A stretch of 39,321 bases of DNA, taken from NCBI GenBank assembly GCA_003152165.1, contig PLZO01000118.1:148-39468 (forward strand). Direction: 5' to 3'. The notes under the pieces are model-generated. The model was not told where the DNA came from. It did no database searches and saw only the letters and a list, made by a program, of their open reading frames with translations. The number at the start of each line of letters is the position of its first letter. The first letter of the stretch is position 1. The DNA is from Chloroflexota bacterium (lineage in GTDB: Bacteria > Chloroflexota > Limnocylindria > Limnocylindrales > CSP1-4). The position numbers and the translations under genes were made by a program. Positions 1 to 8,605 of this stretch are shown one piece after another.

Positions 1-1
1 C

Positions 2-283
2 ATCGGGATCAGCAAGCTGACCCGGCTCGTCCGGGTGATCACCCGGCGCTTCGGGGTCCAGGAGCGAATGACCTACCAGATCTGCGATGAGCTGGACCGG
101 ATGATGGAGCCGCACGGCGTGGCGGTCTATGTCGAGGCCCACCACCTGTGCACCCAGATGCGTGGCGTGCGCGAGATGCACCCGAAGACGCGGACCACCT
201 CGTACCGCGGTGTCTACGTTGACAGTCCCCAGTTGCGGAGTGAGTTCTTCGACGTGGGCGGCCTCCGCCGGGGAGCCTCCTGA
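2..283 (+). CDS. folE: GTP cyclohydrolase I, C-terminal part (window starts inside the gene)
   Basis: This is the last 93 codons of a GTP cyclohydrolase I, which makes 7,8-dihydroneopterin triphosphate from GTP as the first step of tetrahydrofolate synthesis. The frame is open from base 2 and reads GISKLTRLVRV, then QERMTYQICDEL, then VEAHHLCTQMRGVR. The last segment is the family's zinc-site region, with the His-Leu-Cys and Met-Arg-Gly-Val signature. The C-terminal end (TSYRGVY, then a short tail) matches the usual end of FolE. The upstream catalytic His/Cys residues lie outside the window. The stop codon overlaps or abuts the start of the next reductase gene, so the two probably form a pterin/flavin-type operon. 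Confidence 0.93.
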   Translation: MGISKLTRLVRVITRRFGVQERMTYQICDELDRMMEPHGVAVYVEAHHLCTQMRGVREMHPKTRTTSYRGVYVDSPQLRSEFFDVGGLRRGAS

Positions 284-1149
284 CGACGACCGGTCTCGAG
301 CGGCTGTGGGATCCCGGTCCGACCCGCGCGGCGGCGTTGGCCCGAGGTGGCCACTTCCCCCAGGGTCTGCATGACCGCTACGATGGCGAGTTGCACATCG
401 CCCTGCACCCCGATCGGCCGACCGTGGTGGCCAACTTCGTGACGACCCTCGATGGCGTCGTCGCCTTCGACGTTGACGAGAGCTCAGGCGGCGGCGAGGT
501 CAGTGGATTCTTCGATCTCGACCGCTTCGTGATGGGCCTGCTTCGGGCAATGGCCGACGCCGTCCTGGTCGGGGCGGGCACCGTTCGATCAGCCCCGACT
601 CACGAGTGGACGGCCCGCCGGGTTCATCGGGCTTCGACTGCCCTGTACGCGGAGTGGCGCGCCGGGATGGGTGTCGGGAGTCCCCAGCCGACGACGATCG
701 TGGCGACCGCCAGCGGTGGGCTCGACCCGAGCCACCCCGGGCTGTCCGCACCGGACGTGCCCGTCATCGTCGCAACGACGGAGGCCGGCGGGAGACGCCT
801 CGCGCAGGTCGCGCTGGCCCCGAACGTCCGGGTCGAGATCGCCGGGACGGAAAACGGTGTCGCGGCTCCCCGGCTGGTCGAGATCGCCGGGTCGATTGGC
901 GCACGGCTGATCCTGTGCGAAGGCGGCCCCCACCTGATCGGCGATCTCCTGGGCGCGGGCTTGCTTGATGAGCTGTTCCTGACGATCGCCCCGCAGATCG
1001 CGGGCCGCGACGATGCGACGCCGCGCCTGGGTTTGGTCCAGGGCGTCGCGTTCACCCTCACCGGCGCACCGTGGGCGGACCTTGTCTCGGTCCGTCGGGC
1101 CGACGACCACCTGTTCCTGCGCTACCGCTTCGACCGCGACGGCGGGTGA
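280..1149 (+). CDS. RibD C-terminal-domain (pyrimidine/dihydrofolate reductase-like) protein
   Basis: This is a RibD_C-family oxidoreductase, the fold shared by riboflavin-pathway pyrimidine reductases and dihydrofolate reductase. It probably reduces a pteridine or pyrimidine with NAD(P)H. Visible marks are VANFVTTLDGVVAF (substrate/NADP strand), ADAVLVGAGTVRS, the LILCEGGPHLIGDLL glycine loop, and the C-terminal DELFLTIAPQIAG strand. Next to folE, a role in pterin metabolism is plausible but not proven. The first standard start is TTG at 337. However, family-like sequence (TGLERLWDPG) lies in frame upstream after a stop at 241-243, and the only start-like codon there is CTG at 280, overlapping the folE stop. 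I placed the start at 280; 337 is the conservative alternative. Confidence 0.8.
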   Translation: MTTTGLERLWDPGPTRAAALARGGHFPQGLHDRYDGELHIALHPDRPTVVANFVTTLDGVVAFDVDESSGGGEVSGFFDLDRFVMGLLRAMADAVLVGAGTVRSAPTHEWTARRVHRASTALYAEWRAGMGVGSPQPTTIVATASGGLDPSHPGLSAPDVPVIVATTEAGGRRLAQVALAPNVRVEIAGTENGVAAPRLVEIAGSIGARLILCEGGPHLIGDLLGAGLLDELFLTIAPQIAGRDDATPRLGLVQGVAFTLTGAPWADLVSVRRADDHLFLRYRFDRDGG

Positions 1150-1153
1150 TCGA

Positions 1154-1399
1154 CTACTGCTTGTAGCGCTCGACCATCTCCGCCGGTCGGACCTCCGCTT
1201 CGGCCGGGTCGAGGCCGGCGGCGCGGCGTGCCTGGCGCTGATGGAGCAGGTCGTAGCCCTGGTCGAGCTCGACCTTGATCTCCTCGAGTCGCTCGATCTC
1301 GGTGGGGCGGAGGCCGCTACCGTCACCGGCCTTGGCGAACAGCCGCTCCTCTTCCTCGGCCAGGTCATTGATGTGCTGGAACAGCCCTGCGTCCTTCAT
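1154..1399 (-). CDS. DUF2630 family protein
   Basis: This is a small, highly charged helical protein of 81 aa matching the DUF2630 family (pattern IxDLxEEExxLxA, then ELDQGYDLLHQRQARRxAG). The family has no assigned biochemical role and is common in Actinomycetota and Chloroflexota. The start was chosen at 1399 (MKDAGLFQHI) because GGTGA lies a few bases upstream. An in-frame start at 1435 would add 12 residues not typical of the family. No signal peptide or membrane segment is seen. The gene stands alone and converges on the reductase, with only 4 bases between their stop codons. Confidence 0.82.
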   Translation of the reverse strand: MKDAGLFQHINDLAEEEERLFAKAGDGSGLRPTEIERLEEIKVELDQGYDLLHQRQARRAAGLDPAEAEVRPAEMVERYKQ

Positions 1400-1493
1400 C
1401 GGTTCACCAGTCAGTGCGCGTCCGGTCCGGGTCACGTCCGGGTCATCAGCTCGAGGGTAGCACCGGCTGCCGGGTCGGTCCCGGCCCTTAACG

Positions 1494-1530
1494 TTTACGT
1501 ATACGTGAAGGTTGTGCTACACTCCCCAGG
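1494..1530 (+). promoter_or_regulatory. Candidate MerR-type promoter with palindrome in the spacer
   Basis: TTTACG (1494-1499) and TACACT (1518-1523) are separated by 18 bases. The spacer carries the perfect 10-bp palindrome ACGTATACGT. A transcription start about 7 bases after the -10 box would fall on the GTG at 1530, implying leaderless translation of the MerR gene. Long spacers with a dyad are the normal architecture for MerR-family operators. The boxes and dyad are seen directly; their use is inferred. Confidence 0.5.
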
Positions 1531-2006
1531 TGACTCTCAAAACTCCGTCCGGCGTCGCGTCCCATTTCCTGCGGATCCAGGAAGTCGCTTCCGAGCTGGG
1601 CCTGACCACCCGCTCGATCCGCTACTACGAAGAGCTCGGGCTGCTCAGCCCGGCAGCGCGCAGTGATGGCTCGTATCGCCTCTACGACGCGTCCGACGTC
1701 GAGCGGCTGCGGTTCATCAAGGGGCTCCGCGACGACGCCGGTTTCTCGCTGGCGGAAATCAGCCAGCTGTTGGAGGACGAAGCCGCCCGGGTGAAGAGCC
1801 GTGAGGCGTATTCGCAGACGGGCGATCCGGCTGAGCGGCGGGCGATCGTGACTGACTCACTCGGCCGGTTCGATCGCCAGTCCAGGATCCTGCGCGAGAA
1901 GATCGCCCGGCTGGAAACGATGGTGTCGGCCGTCGAGGTCCGTCGGAGCCGGCTCGAAGGACGCCTGGCGGATCTCGATGCGGGCGGCCTGGGAGAGGTC
2001 CGTTGA
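1530..2006 (+). CDS. MerR family transcriptional regulator
   Basis: This is a 158-aa MerR-family regulator. The N-terminal winged HTH (about residues 13-80) shows LRIQEVASELGLTTRSIRYYEELGLL, the SYRLYDASDVERLRFI wing, and an effector-side alpha-helical region. The C-terminal half is a coiled coil (residues about 105-150, SLGRFDRQSRILREKIARLE) expected to dimerise. No metal-binding cysteines are visible, so the ligand is probably organic rather than a metal ion. The start was set at GTG 1530 from the promoter geometry; TTG at 1512 is an alternative. Its stop overlaps the start of an MFS exporter, so it most likely controls that exporter and itself through the dyad upstream. Confidence 0.9.
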   Translation: MTLKTPSGVASHFLRIQEVASELGLTTRSIRYYEELGLLSPAARSDGSYRLYDASDVERLRFIKGLRDDAGFSLAEISQLLEDEAARVKSREAYSQTGDPAERRAIVTDSLGRFDRQSRILREKIARLETMVSAVEVRRSRLEGRLADLDAGGLGEVR

Positions 2007-3346
2007 ACCGGCGCTCGATCACCTCCGCCCGCGGCCTGAGTGCCCTCAGCCACCGCAACTACCGGCTCTTCTTCGGCGGGCAGCTCGTCTCCCTGGTCGG
2101 GACCTGGATGACCGCGGTCGCCCAGAGCTGGCTGATCCTGCAGCTCACCGGCAACCCGTTCGACCTGGGGCTGCTGACCGTCGCCCAGTTCGGGCCCGTC
2201 CTCATCCTGGGCCTGTTCGGCGGCCTGATCGCCGACGGCCTGCCCAAGCGCCGGACCCTGTACGTCACCCAGACCGTGGCGATGGCCGTCAGCTTCACCC
2301 TGTTCGTGCTGGCGGCGACCCATACCGTGCAGGTCTGGCACGTGTTCGTGCTGGCCACGATCATGGGTGTCCGCAACTCGGTCGACATGCCTACTCGCCA
2401 GGCCTTCGCGGTCGAGATGGTTGGGCGCGAGGACGTCGGCAACGCCGTCGCTCTCAATTCGGCGATGTTCAACGTAGCCCGGATCCTCGGGCCGGCGATC
2501 GCCGGTCTGGCGATCGGTGCGTTCGGCGTCTCGTTCGCCTTCCTGATTGACGCCTTGAGCTTCCTGGCCGTCCTGTTTGCCATGTTCGTGATGACCGAGG
2601 CGGAGCTTCGACCCGCCCCGAGGTTCGTTCGGCCGACATCAGTGACCGAGGTGTTCACGAACCTCGGCGAAGGCCTGGGCTACGTCAGACGGACTGGAAT
2701 GATCCTCCTGTCAGTCACGATCGTCGGGTTTGTGGCGACATTCGGGATGAACTTCACGATCCTGATTCCGCCACTGGCTGCCGATTTCCTGCACGTCGGG
2801 GCGAGCGGCTATGGCTTCCTGATGGCCGCATCCGGCCTCGGTTCCCTGCTGGCCGCCCTGGCCATCGCCTTCGGTGGCACCCGGGCGACCCGGATGTTGA
2901 CCGGGGCCATCGTCCTGGGCGTTGCCGAGATCTTCATCGGGGTCGTCTCGAACTACTCGATCGACCTGCTCCTGATGTTCGCCGCTGGGGCCGGTGCCAT
3001 CTCGGTGATGGCCACGGCAAACACGGTGATCCAGCTGGAGGTCCCCGATGAGCTGCGCGGCCGGGTGATGAGCGTCTACACCACGGTCAACGCCGGAACC
3101 AGCCCGATCGGTGGCCTGCTCTTCGGCGCGATCGCGGCGAACGCCGGCGCTCCCGAAGCGATCGCCATCGGCGGCGCCGTGTCGCTGGCGGCCGCCCTGA
3201 TCGGGATCGTCTGGTATCGGCGCCTGCCACCAAGCGCCTCCGGCTCATTGACCTTGCGCAAGCGGCCCGCTCCTCCGCTGACCGCCGTCCGGGTCCTGGA
3301 TGAAGCGGGCCCAAGCGGGGCCGATCCTGCCCGCGCCCTCGACTGA
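2003..3346 (+). CDS. MFS transporter (EntS/MFS_3-like drug or metabolite exporter)
   Basis: This is a 447-aa major facilitator with about 12 hydrophobic segments. It starts with LSHRNYRLFFGGQLVSLVG and has an intracellular GGLIADGLPKRR loop between helices 2 and 3. This N-terminal pattern is typical of the MFS_3 (enterobactin-exporter-like) group, which exports drugs or siderophore-like molecules by proton antiport. The TTG start lies in the TTGA overlap with the MerR stop, indicating translational coupling. The substrate cannot be read from the sequence. The protein ends with a Pro/Ala-rich cytoplasmic tail. Confidence 0.9.
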   Translation: MNRRSITSARGLSALSHRNYRLFFGGQLVSLVGTWMTAVAQSWLILQLTGNPFDLGLLTVAQFGPVLILGLFGGLIADGLPKRRTLYVTQTVAMAVSFTLFVLAATHTVQVWHVFVLATIMGVRNSVDMPTRQAFAVEMVGREDVGNAVALNSAMFNVARILGPAIAGLAIGAFGVSFAFLIDALSFLAVLFAMFVMTEAELRPAPRFVRPTSVTEVFTNLGEGLGYVRRTGMILLSVTIVGFVATFGMNFTILIPPLAADFLHVGASGYGFLMAASGLGSLLAALAIAFGGTRATRMLTGAIVLGVAEIFIGVVSNYSIDLLLMFAAGAGAISVMATANTVIQLEVPDELRGRVMSVYTTVNAGTSPIGGLLFGAIAANAGAPEAIAIGGAVSLAAALIGIVWYRRLPPSASGSLTLRKRPAPPLTAVRVLDEAGPSGADPARALD

Positions 3347-3442
3347 CACCTCGGACCGCGGTGACGGGCAAGGTGTCACGCGCGCCGGGTACTCTCCAGA
3401 TTGTGGCGACGGGGCCGCAGGGTTGACTGACCGGGTGGAGGT

Positions 3443-6400
3443 GTGGTGATCAAGCCGGCTGCGGCCAGCGGGCGCGTCGCGCTCACGGTCGAGCAGGAAC
3501 GGATCGTCCAGTTCCGCGACGGACCCGTGGTCGTGATCGCGGGGGCGGGCACGGGCAAGACGCGGGTCATCGTCGAGCGGGTCCGCTGGCTCCTCGACAC
3601 CAAGGGCAGTGGCGGCCGCGATACACTCGGCCGGCTCCTGCCGGCGGAACCCGTGGAACGAGCGGATCCGGCTGCGCCGGCCACGCCACCGGCCGAAGCC
3701 ACGACGCCCATCCAGCCGCCGGCCCAGGTGGGGCTGTGGCCGACTGATCCAGCCCCAACGGCTGCCACCGTCGAACCCGCCGGCCCACAGCTGCCCGACA
3801 ACCCATTCGAGGGACCGCTGCTGCCCGAGCAGATCCTGGTCATGACCTACAACGTCAAGGCCGCCCGCGAGCTGCAGGAACGCCTCGACCAGGCCGTCGG
3901 CCCCGCGGTCCGGGCGCGGATGACCGTCTCGAACTTTCACAGCTTCTGCCACCAGGTCCTGACCGACTCGGCGTCCGAGGCCGGCCTGGCGCCAAACCCG
4001 GAGGTGCTCGACGGCATCGGTCAGATGCTCCTCCTGCGGGACCTGGAGCCAGGTCTCAATCTCGTCTACCACGCCGGCTGGTGGGCGCTCGGTCCGTTCG
4101 TGCAGTTCATCAACCGAGCCAAGGACGAGCTGGTCACGCCCGGTGACTTCGAAGCGTACGTGGCTGAGGAGCGGGCCGTCTTCGAGGCGCGCTACGGGGC
4201 GTATGACGAGGCGCTAGTCCGGCTCGAGCTCCAGGGCAACCTCAGCCTGCCCCGGGAGATGCGCAAGGAGTACGCCAGGCTGCGCCGGTTCGAACGGGCC
4301 GAGGCCAGCGCTGACGAGTCCCTGGCGGACCGCCGGCCGGATCCGGACAAGGCCGCCGATCGGGAGGCCCGGCGGACCGTCCTGGGCACCGGGGCCGTGC
4401 AGGCCAGCAAGCACTTCACGCCTGAGGCGCGCGTCGAGATCCAGCAGCTCGCGGCGTCCTACGTGAGCGACGGAGCCGCCCTCGAGGTCGTCCGCCTGGA
4501 GGAGCTGGCCCGGGTCTATCGCGCCTACCAGGCTGAGCTGGGCCGCCGAGGCGCACTCGATTTCGGCGAGCAGATCGCGGCGGTGACCCAGCTCTGGAAG
4601 GTCCGGCCAAACCTCCTCCGACGCTGGCAGCGCCAGTTCCGCTACGTCCTGGTCGACGAGTTCCAGGACGCGAACAGCGCCCAGATCGAGCTGATTCAGT
4701 TGATCGGCCGAACACCGGACCGACCGGACAACGTGATGGTCGTCGGCGACGACGACCAGTCGATCTACCACTTTCGGGGGGCCAGCTTCGCCGCGTTCGC
4801 CGAATTCGCGAGGCGCTTCTCGGGGCCGCCAACGCACGATCCCAGGGGGTCTCCGGTGGCGCCGCCGGCACGTCTCCGGATCGAGCAGAACTTTCGGTCG
4901 GTGCCCGAAATCCTGGCCGTGGCCAACCGCCTGATCGCCCACAACCTTCAGCGCCAGGAGCCGGACAAGCGCCTGACCACTGCCCGGGCGGCCGGCCTGC
5001 CGGTCGAGATCATGGTCTGCGGCGGACCGGAGGACGAGGCCGTCGCGATCGTCGACACGATTCGCGCCCTGACCGGCCGAGCCGGCCACCCGCCGGCCTG
5101 GTCGGACGTCGCGGTCCTCTATCGCAAGCACAAGCACCGCAACGAGATCGTGGCCCGCCTGCGCGAAGAAGGGATCCCCTACACGGTCGTTGGTGGGCTG
5201 TCCCTGTTCGAGACAGCCGAGGTCCGTGATCTCGAGCAGAGCCTGCGGGCGATCGCGAACCCTCACGATGACGTCGCCCTGGTCAGAATGATGTCGGCCG
5301 GCCCCTGGCGCCTTGATCCACTGGAGATTCTCGAGATCAGCCGGATGGCGCGCTTTGACCGGGGTCACCTGGTCGATGCCGCGCGTGAGGTCGTGGCCTC
5401 CGGACGAGTGCAGGTCGAGCAGCTCGACCAGCCAGCCGACGAGCGGCCCGAAGGTCCGGCCGGCGACTCGACTCGCAGTGTCGAGGTCAGCCCGGACACC
5501 TGGGCAAAGCTTCGGCGCCTGCTTGAAACGCTCGATGATCTCGCTCCGCAGACCTGGCGCGAAGGTCCGTTCACGCTGCTCGAGCGGTTCGTTGAACGAA
5601 CCGGCCAGATCCTCGACCTGATCAGTGCCGATACCCGGGAATCACACCGGATCGCGGTCAACCTGGCCAGCTTCCTGCGCTTCACGAGCGATTGGCAGAC
5701 GGCCTTCCCGGCGGGCCACCTGAACCAGTTCGTCGACTACCTCGACGCCTACCAGGAGGCCGGCGGCGAGCTGCCGACGAGCGTGGAGCTCAGCGAAGAC
5801 GTCGATGGCGTCCGGCTGATGACCGTCCATCAGGCCAAAGGTCTCGAGTTCCCGATCGTCATCGTGCCCGGCCTGCTCGAGCGGGAATGGCCGAGTACCG
5901 GCGGCGGCAGCGACATGTTCCCGGCGGATCTCCTCCGGGAAGGGCGCCCCTCGCCCGATTTCAACCTGGAAGAGGAACGTCGACTCCTGTACGTCGCGAT
6001 CACGCGAGCCAAGGACCGCCTCGTGGTCACGACCCATGGCGGATCTGCCGGCCAGAACGCCGGGCCCTCGCCTTTCATTGGCGAGCTGCGCGGGGAAGGC
6101 CCGGGCGGAGCGGGTGACGGGCCCGACATCCGGCTGGTCAACCGCACGGCGACGCCGACACCCGAACCCGCGGATGCGCTCGGCGGCCAGGTGGACCCCG
6201 AGCGATCTGCCAATCCCGTGCTCGAGCGGACCCTGGCTGCCGTACGCCAGGTGATTCCTCTTCCCACGAAACGCGAGCGCCGGCTCGCCTTACGTCTGCG
6301 AGCGACGGAGTTGCTCGGGATGCTCGAGGGGACCGATGGTGCGAACCCGGAGTCCGGGGCGGCCCGCGAGCGGTTCACCAGCCAACTCGTCGACGTCGGT

Positions 6401-7279
6401 CGGTCGGCGGCCCTGGGTGCCCAGGAGTCCCGGGCCCTCGGCCTCGACCCATTCACGTTCGAGTCGCTCGCGCTCGACCACGCCGCCGGCGCCAACCTGC
6501 TCCAGGTCGCGTCACTCGCTGCGCGCTTCAGCTACACGCAGTTCGGGACCTACGAGCGGTGCCCGCTCCAATACGCGTTCGCCAGTGTCTACCGGATCCC
6601 GTCGGCCAGGAAAGCCGGCTATTTCGCATTCGGGACCGCGGCCCATGCGGCCTTCGAGCGATTCACGAAGGAACGCCGCGAACGGCTGGCCCGGGGCGAA
6701 GCAGCCCCCACCCGGGTGGACCTCGAGCGGATCTTCGCGGCTGAATGGAAGCCGACCGAGTTCGGTGACCGGACCACCGAGGCGGACTACCAGCGCAAGG
6801 TGGGCAACCTGCTCGAGCGGTTCTGGACGGGTGAGCTGAGCAGCGTAGGCCAGGCGATTCATGAGGAGCTCTCGTTCAGCCTGGCGATCGAGCCGGGCGA
6901 CGGCAGCCCGCCCGTCCTGATCGGCGGCTCGATCGACCGGATCGATCGGCTGCCCTCCGGCGGGATCGAGGTGATCGACTACAAGACTGGTCGGACCACC
7001 TCGCAGAAAGACATCAGCGACAACCTGCAGCTATCGATCTACGCCCTGGCCTGCCGCGATGCCCTTGGCCTGGGGGCCCCGGAGCGAGTCACCCTGTATT
7101 TCACCGAATCCTCGATCCGGATGAGCACAACCAGGACGGATGCCCAGCTCGACGCCGCCCGAGCCGACATCCTCGCCCGCGCCGCCCGGATTCGCTCAGG
7201 CGATTTCGCGGCAACACCGTCGAAGGCGACCTGCGAGCATTGCGATTTCGCGGCGCTCTGCCCCAGCCGGATGACCTAG
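3443..7279 (+). CDS. UvrD/PcrA-type superfamily 1 helicase with C-terminal PD-(D/E)XK nuclease and Fe-S cluster motif
   Basis: This is a 1278-aa ATP-dependent 3'-5' DNA helicase-nuclease of the AddA/AddB- or RecB-like type, expected to process DNA ends. Motif I AGAGTGKT is at residues 33-40, motif II DEFQD at 405-409, motif III GDDDQSIYHFRG from 435, motif V-like HQAKGLEF at 796-803, and motif VI YVAITRAKDRL from 850. The C-terminal nuclease shows H1068 (GTAAH), D1165 (SIDRID), and D1179-x-K1181 (IDYKTGR). Cys1040, 1264, 1267 and 1273 form the AddB/Cas4-type 4Fe-4S pattern. A Pro/Ala-rich insert of about 65 residues (60-125) separates motif I from Ia. The GTG start at 3443 follows GGTGGAG. 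It is a stand-alone gene followed 6 bases later by an MFS gene. Confidence 0.93.
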   Translation: MVIKPAAASGRVALTVEQERIVQFRDGPVVVIAGAGTGKTRVIVERVRWLLDTKGSGGRDTLGRLLPAEPVERADPAAPATPPAEATTPIQPPAQVGLWPTDPAPTAATVEPAGPQLPDNPFEGPLLPEQILVMTYNVKAARELQERLDQAVGPAVRARMTVSNFHSFCHQVLTDSASEAGLAPNPEVLDGIGQMLLLRDLEPGLNLVYHAGWWALGPFVQFINRAKDELVTPGDFEAYVAEERAVFEARYGAYDEALVRLELQGNLSLPREMRKEYARLRRFERAEASADESLADRRPDPDKAADREARRTVLGTGAVQASKHFTPEARVEIQQLAASYVSDGAALEVVRLEELARVYRAYQAELGRRGALDFGEQIAAVTQLWKVRPNLLRRWQRQFRYVLVDEFQDANSAQIELIQLIGRTPDRPDNVMVVGDDDQSIYHFRGASFAAFAEFARRFSGPPTHDPRGSPVAPPARLRIEQNFRSVPEILAVANRLIAHNLQRQEPDKRLTTARAAGLPVEIMVCGGPEDEAVAIVDTIRALTGRAGHPPAWSDVAVLYRKHKHRNEIVARLREEGIPYTVVGGLSLFETAEVRDLEQSLRAIANPHDDVALVRMMSAGPWRLDPLEILEISRMARFDRGHLVDAAREVVASGRVQVEQLDQPADERPEGPAGDSTRSVEVSPDTWAKLRRLLETLDDLAPQTWREGPFTLLERFVERTGQILDLISADTRESHRIAVNLASFLRFTSDWQTAFPAGHLNQFVDYLDAYQEAGGELPTSVELSEDVDGVRLMTVHQAKGLEFPIVIVPGLLEREWPSTGGGSDMFPADLLREGRPSPDFNLEEERRLLYVAITRAKDRLVVTTHGGSAGQNAGPSPFIGELRGEGPGGAGDGPDIRLVNRTATPTPEPADALGGQVDPERSANPVLERTLAAVRQVIPLPTKRERRLALRLRATELLGMLEGTDGANPESGAARERFTSQLVDVGRSAALGAQESRALGLDPFTFESLALDHAAGANLLQVASLAARFSYTQFGTYERCPLQYAFASVYRIPSARKAGYFAFGTAAHAAFERFTKERRERLARGEAAPTRVDLERIFAAEWKPTEFGDRTTEADYQRKVGNLLERFWTGELSSVGQAIHEELSFSLAIEPGDGSPPVLIGGSIDRIDRLPSGGIEVIDYKTGRTTSQKDISDNLQLSIYALACRDALGLGAPERVTLYFTESSIRMSTTRTDAQLDAARADILARAARIRSGDFAATPSKATCEHCDFAALCPSRMT

Positions 7280-7285
7280 GCCGGG

Positions 7286-8605
7286 GTGGCAGCCCAGGCA
7301 GCGGACTCGCCCTCGGCGGCGAGCGTCGACCAGCGCCCCACCGCAACCCTGCCCGTGACCCAGCTGGTAAGGCTGTCGCTGTACTGGCTCGGCCTGTCGT
7401 CCATCTTCGCCGGGCTTGCCAACATCCTCGGCAATCGGCTGCAGTTCACCGGCATGGTCACGCCCGGCACGGAAGGGACCACCCTGTTCGGACTGACGAT
7501 CGGGGGCTCCGTCGTCGCCCTGGTCGTCCAGCCCACGGTTGGCTCGCTGAGCGACTACACGATCAGCCGCTGGGGTCGACGCAAGCCGTACATCCTGATC
7601 GGGTCGATCCTTGATGTCGTCTTCCTGTACGGAATCGCCAGCTCGAACGGGCTGATCGCGATTGCTGCGTTCTTCGTCCTCCTGCAATTCAGCAGCAACT
7701 TCGCCCAGGGCCCGTTCCAGGGCTACGTGCCAGATCTCGTCCCCGTCCACCAGGTTGGCCTGGCCAGCTCCCTGGTCGGCCTGATGCAGATCATCGGCAA
7801 CGTTGCCGGCTTCACCATCGGCTCGATCGCGGCGGCGACCCACAACTATTTCGGGGGGACGATGGCCCTCGGGGTGCTGGAGCTCGTGACCATGCTCAGC
7901 GTGATCCTCCGAGTGAAGGACGGCCACGCAATCAAGTCGCGCGGCGGACGATCCTGGCTCTCGATCGCCCGCGAGGCCTGGGCAACCGATGTCCTGCGTG
8001 AGCACAGCTTCCTGTGGCTTGTCGGTTCGCGCCTGATGTTCCTGATGGGTGCGTCCATGCTGGTCCTGCTTGGCCCGTTCTACCTCCACCAGACGTTCGG
8101 GCTCGATGAGACGGCCAGTGGGACCACGTTCCTTCTCGTCGTCGGGTTCGTCCTGGTCGCCAACCTCGTCGCCGTCATCCCGGCCGGCCGGCTGTCGGAC
8201 CGGATCGGACGCAAGCACGTCCTCTACGCCAGCTTCAGCCTCGGCGCACTGGGCATGGCGGTCGTCAGCGTCGCACCAGTCCTGCAGGTGGCCTACCTCG
8301 GGGTCGTCCTGTTCGGCCTTGCCTCGGGCACCTTCCTGGCGGTGGACTGGGCGCTGATGACTGAGATCATCCCAAAAGCCTCGTCCGGCCGCTACATGGG
8401 CATCAGCAACGTGGCCACGGCTTCGGCCAGTATCTTCGCGCTGGCCGTGGGCGGGACGCTGATGGACACGGTCGACCGGGTGGTTGCGGAGGGCGCCGGG
8501 CCACGCGCCGCCTATGGGTTGGCGGTTGCCTTCTTCATCATCGGTGGGCTGCTCCTCCGCCCGGTCGATGAGCGCCGCCGCCCGTCCTCGCTCGACGACA
8601 CGTGA
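7286..8605 (+). CDS. MFS transporter (GPH/sugar-carrier-like)
   Basis: This is a 439-aa membrane protein with about 12 hydrophobic segments and classical MFS signatures: GSLSDYTISRWGRRKPYIL in the helix 2-3 loop and GRLSDRIGRKHVL in the helix 8-9 loop. The first loop resembles the glycoside-pentoside-hexuronide and SLC45-like carriers, so a sugar or glycoside substrate is plausible; this is inference. The start codon is 6 bases after the helicase stop, and its stop overlaps the GTGA start of the following kinase-like gene. It therefore sits in the middle of a three-gene transcription unit. Confidence 0.85.
   Translation: MAAQAADSPSAASVDQRPTATLPVTQLVRLSLYWLGLSSIFAGLANILGNRLQFTGMVTPGTEGTTLFGLTIGGSVVALVVQPTVGSLSDYTISRWGRRKPYILIGSILDVVFLYGIASSNGLIAIAAFFVLLQFSSNFAQGPFQGYVPDLVPVHQVGLASSLVGLMQIIGNVAGFTIGSIAAATHNYFGGTMALGVLELVTMLSVILRVKDGHAIKSRGGRSWLSIAREAWATDVLREHSFLWLVGSRLMFLMGASMLVLLGPFYLHQTFGLDETASGTTFLLVVGFVLVANLVAVIPAGRLSDRIGRKHVLYASFSLGALGMAVVSVAPVLQVAYLGVVLFGLASGTFLAVDWALMTEIIPKASSGRYMGISNVATASASIFALAVGGTLMDTVDRVVAEGAGPRAAYGLAVAFFIIGGLLLRPVDERRRPSSLDDT

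Noticed and set aside
4214-5368. 384-codon minus-strand frame inside the helicase gene
   Set aside because: Antisense shadow; the plus strand carries all UvrD motifs without interruption.
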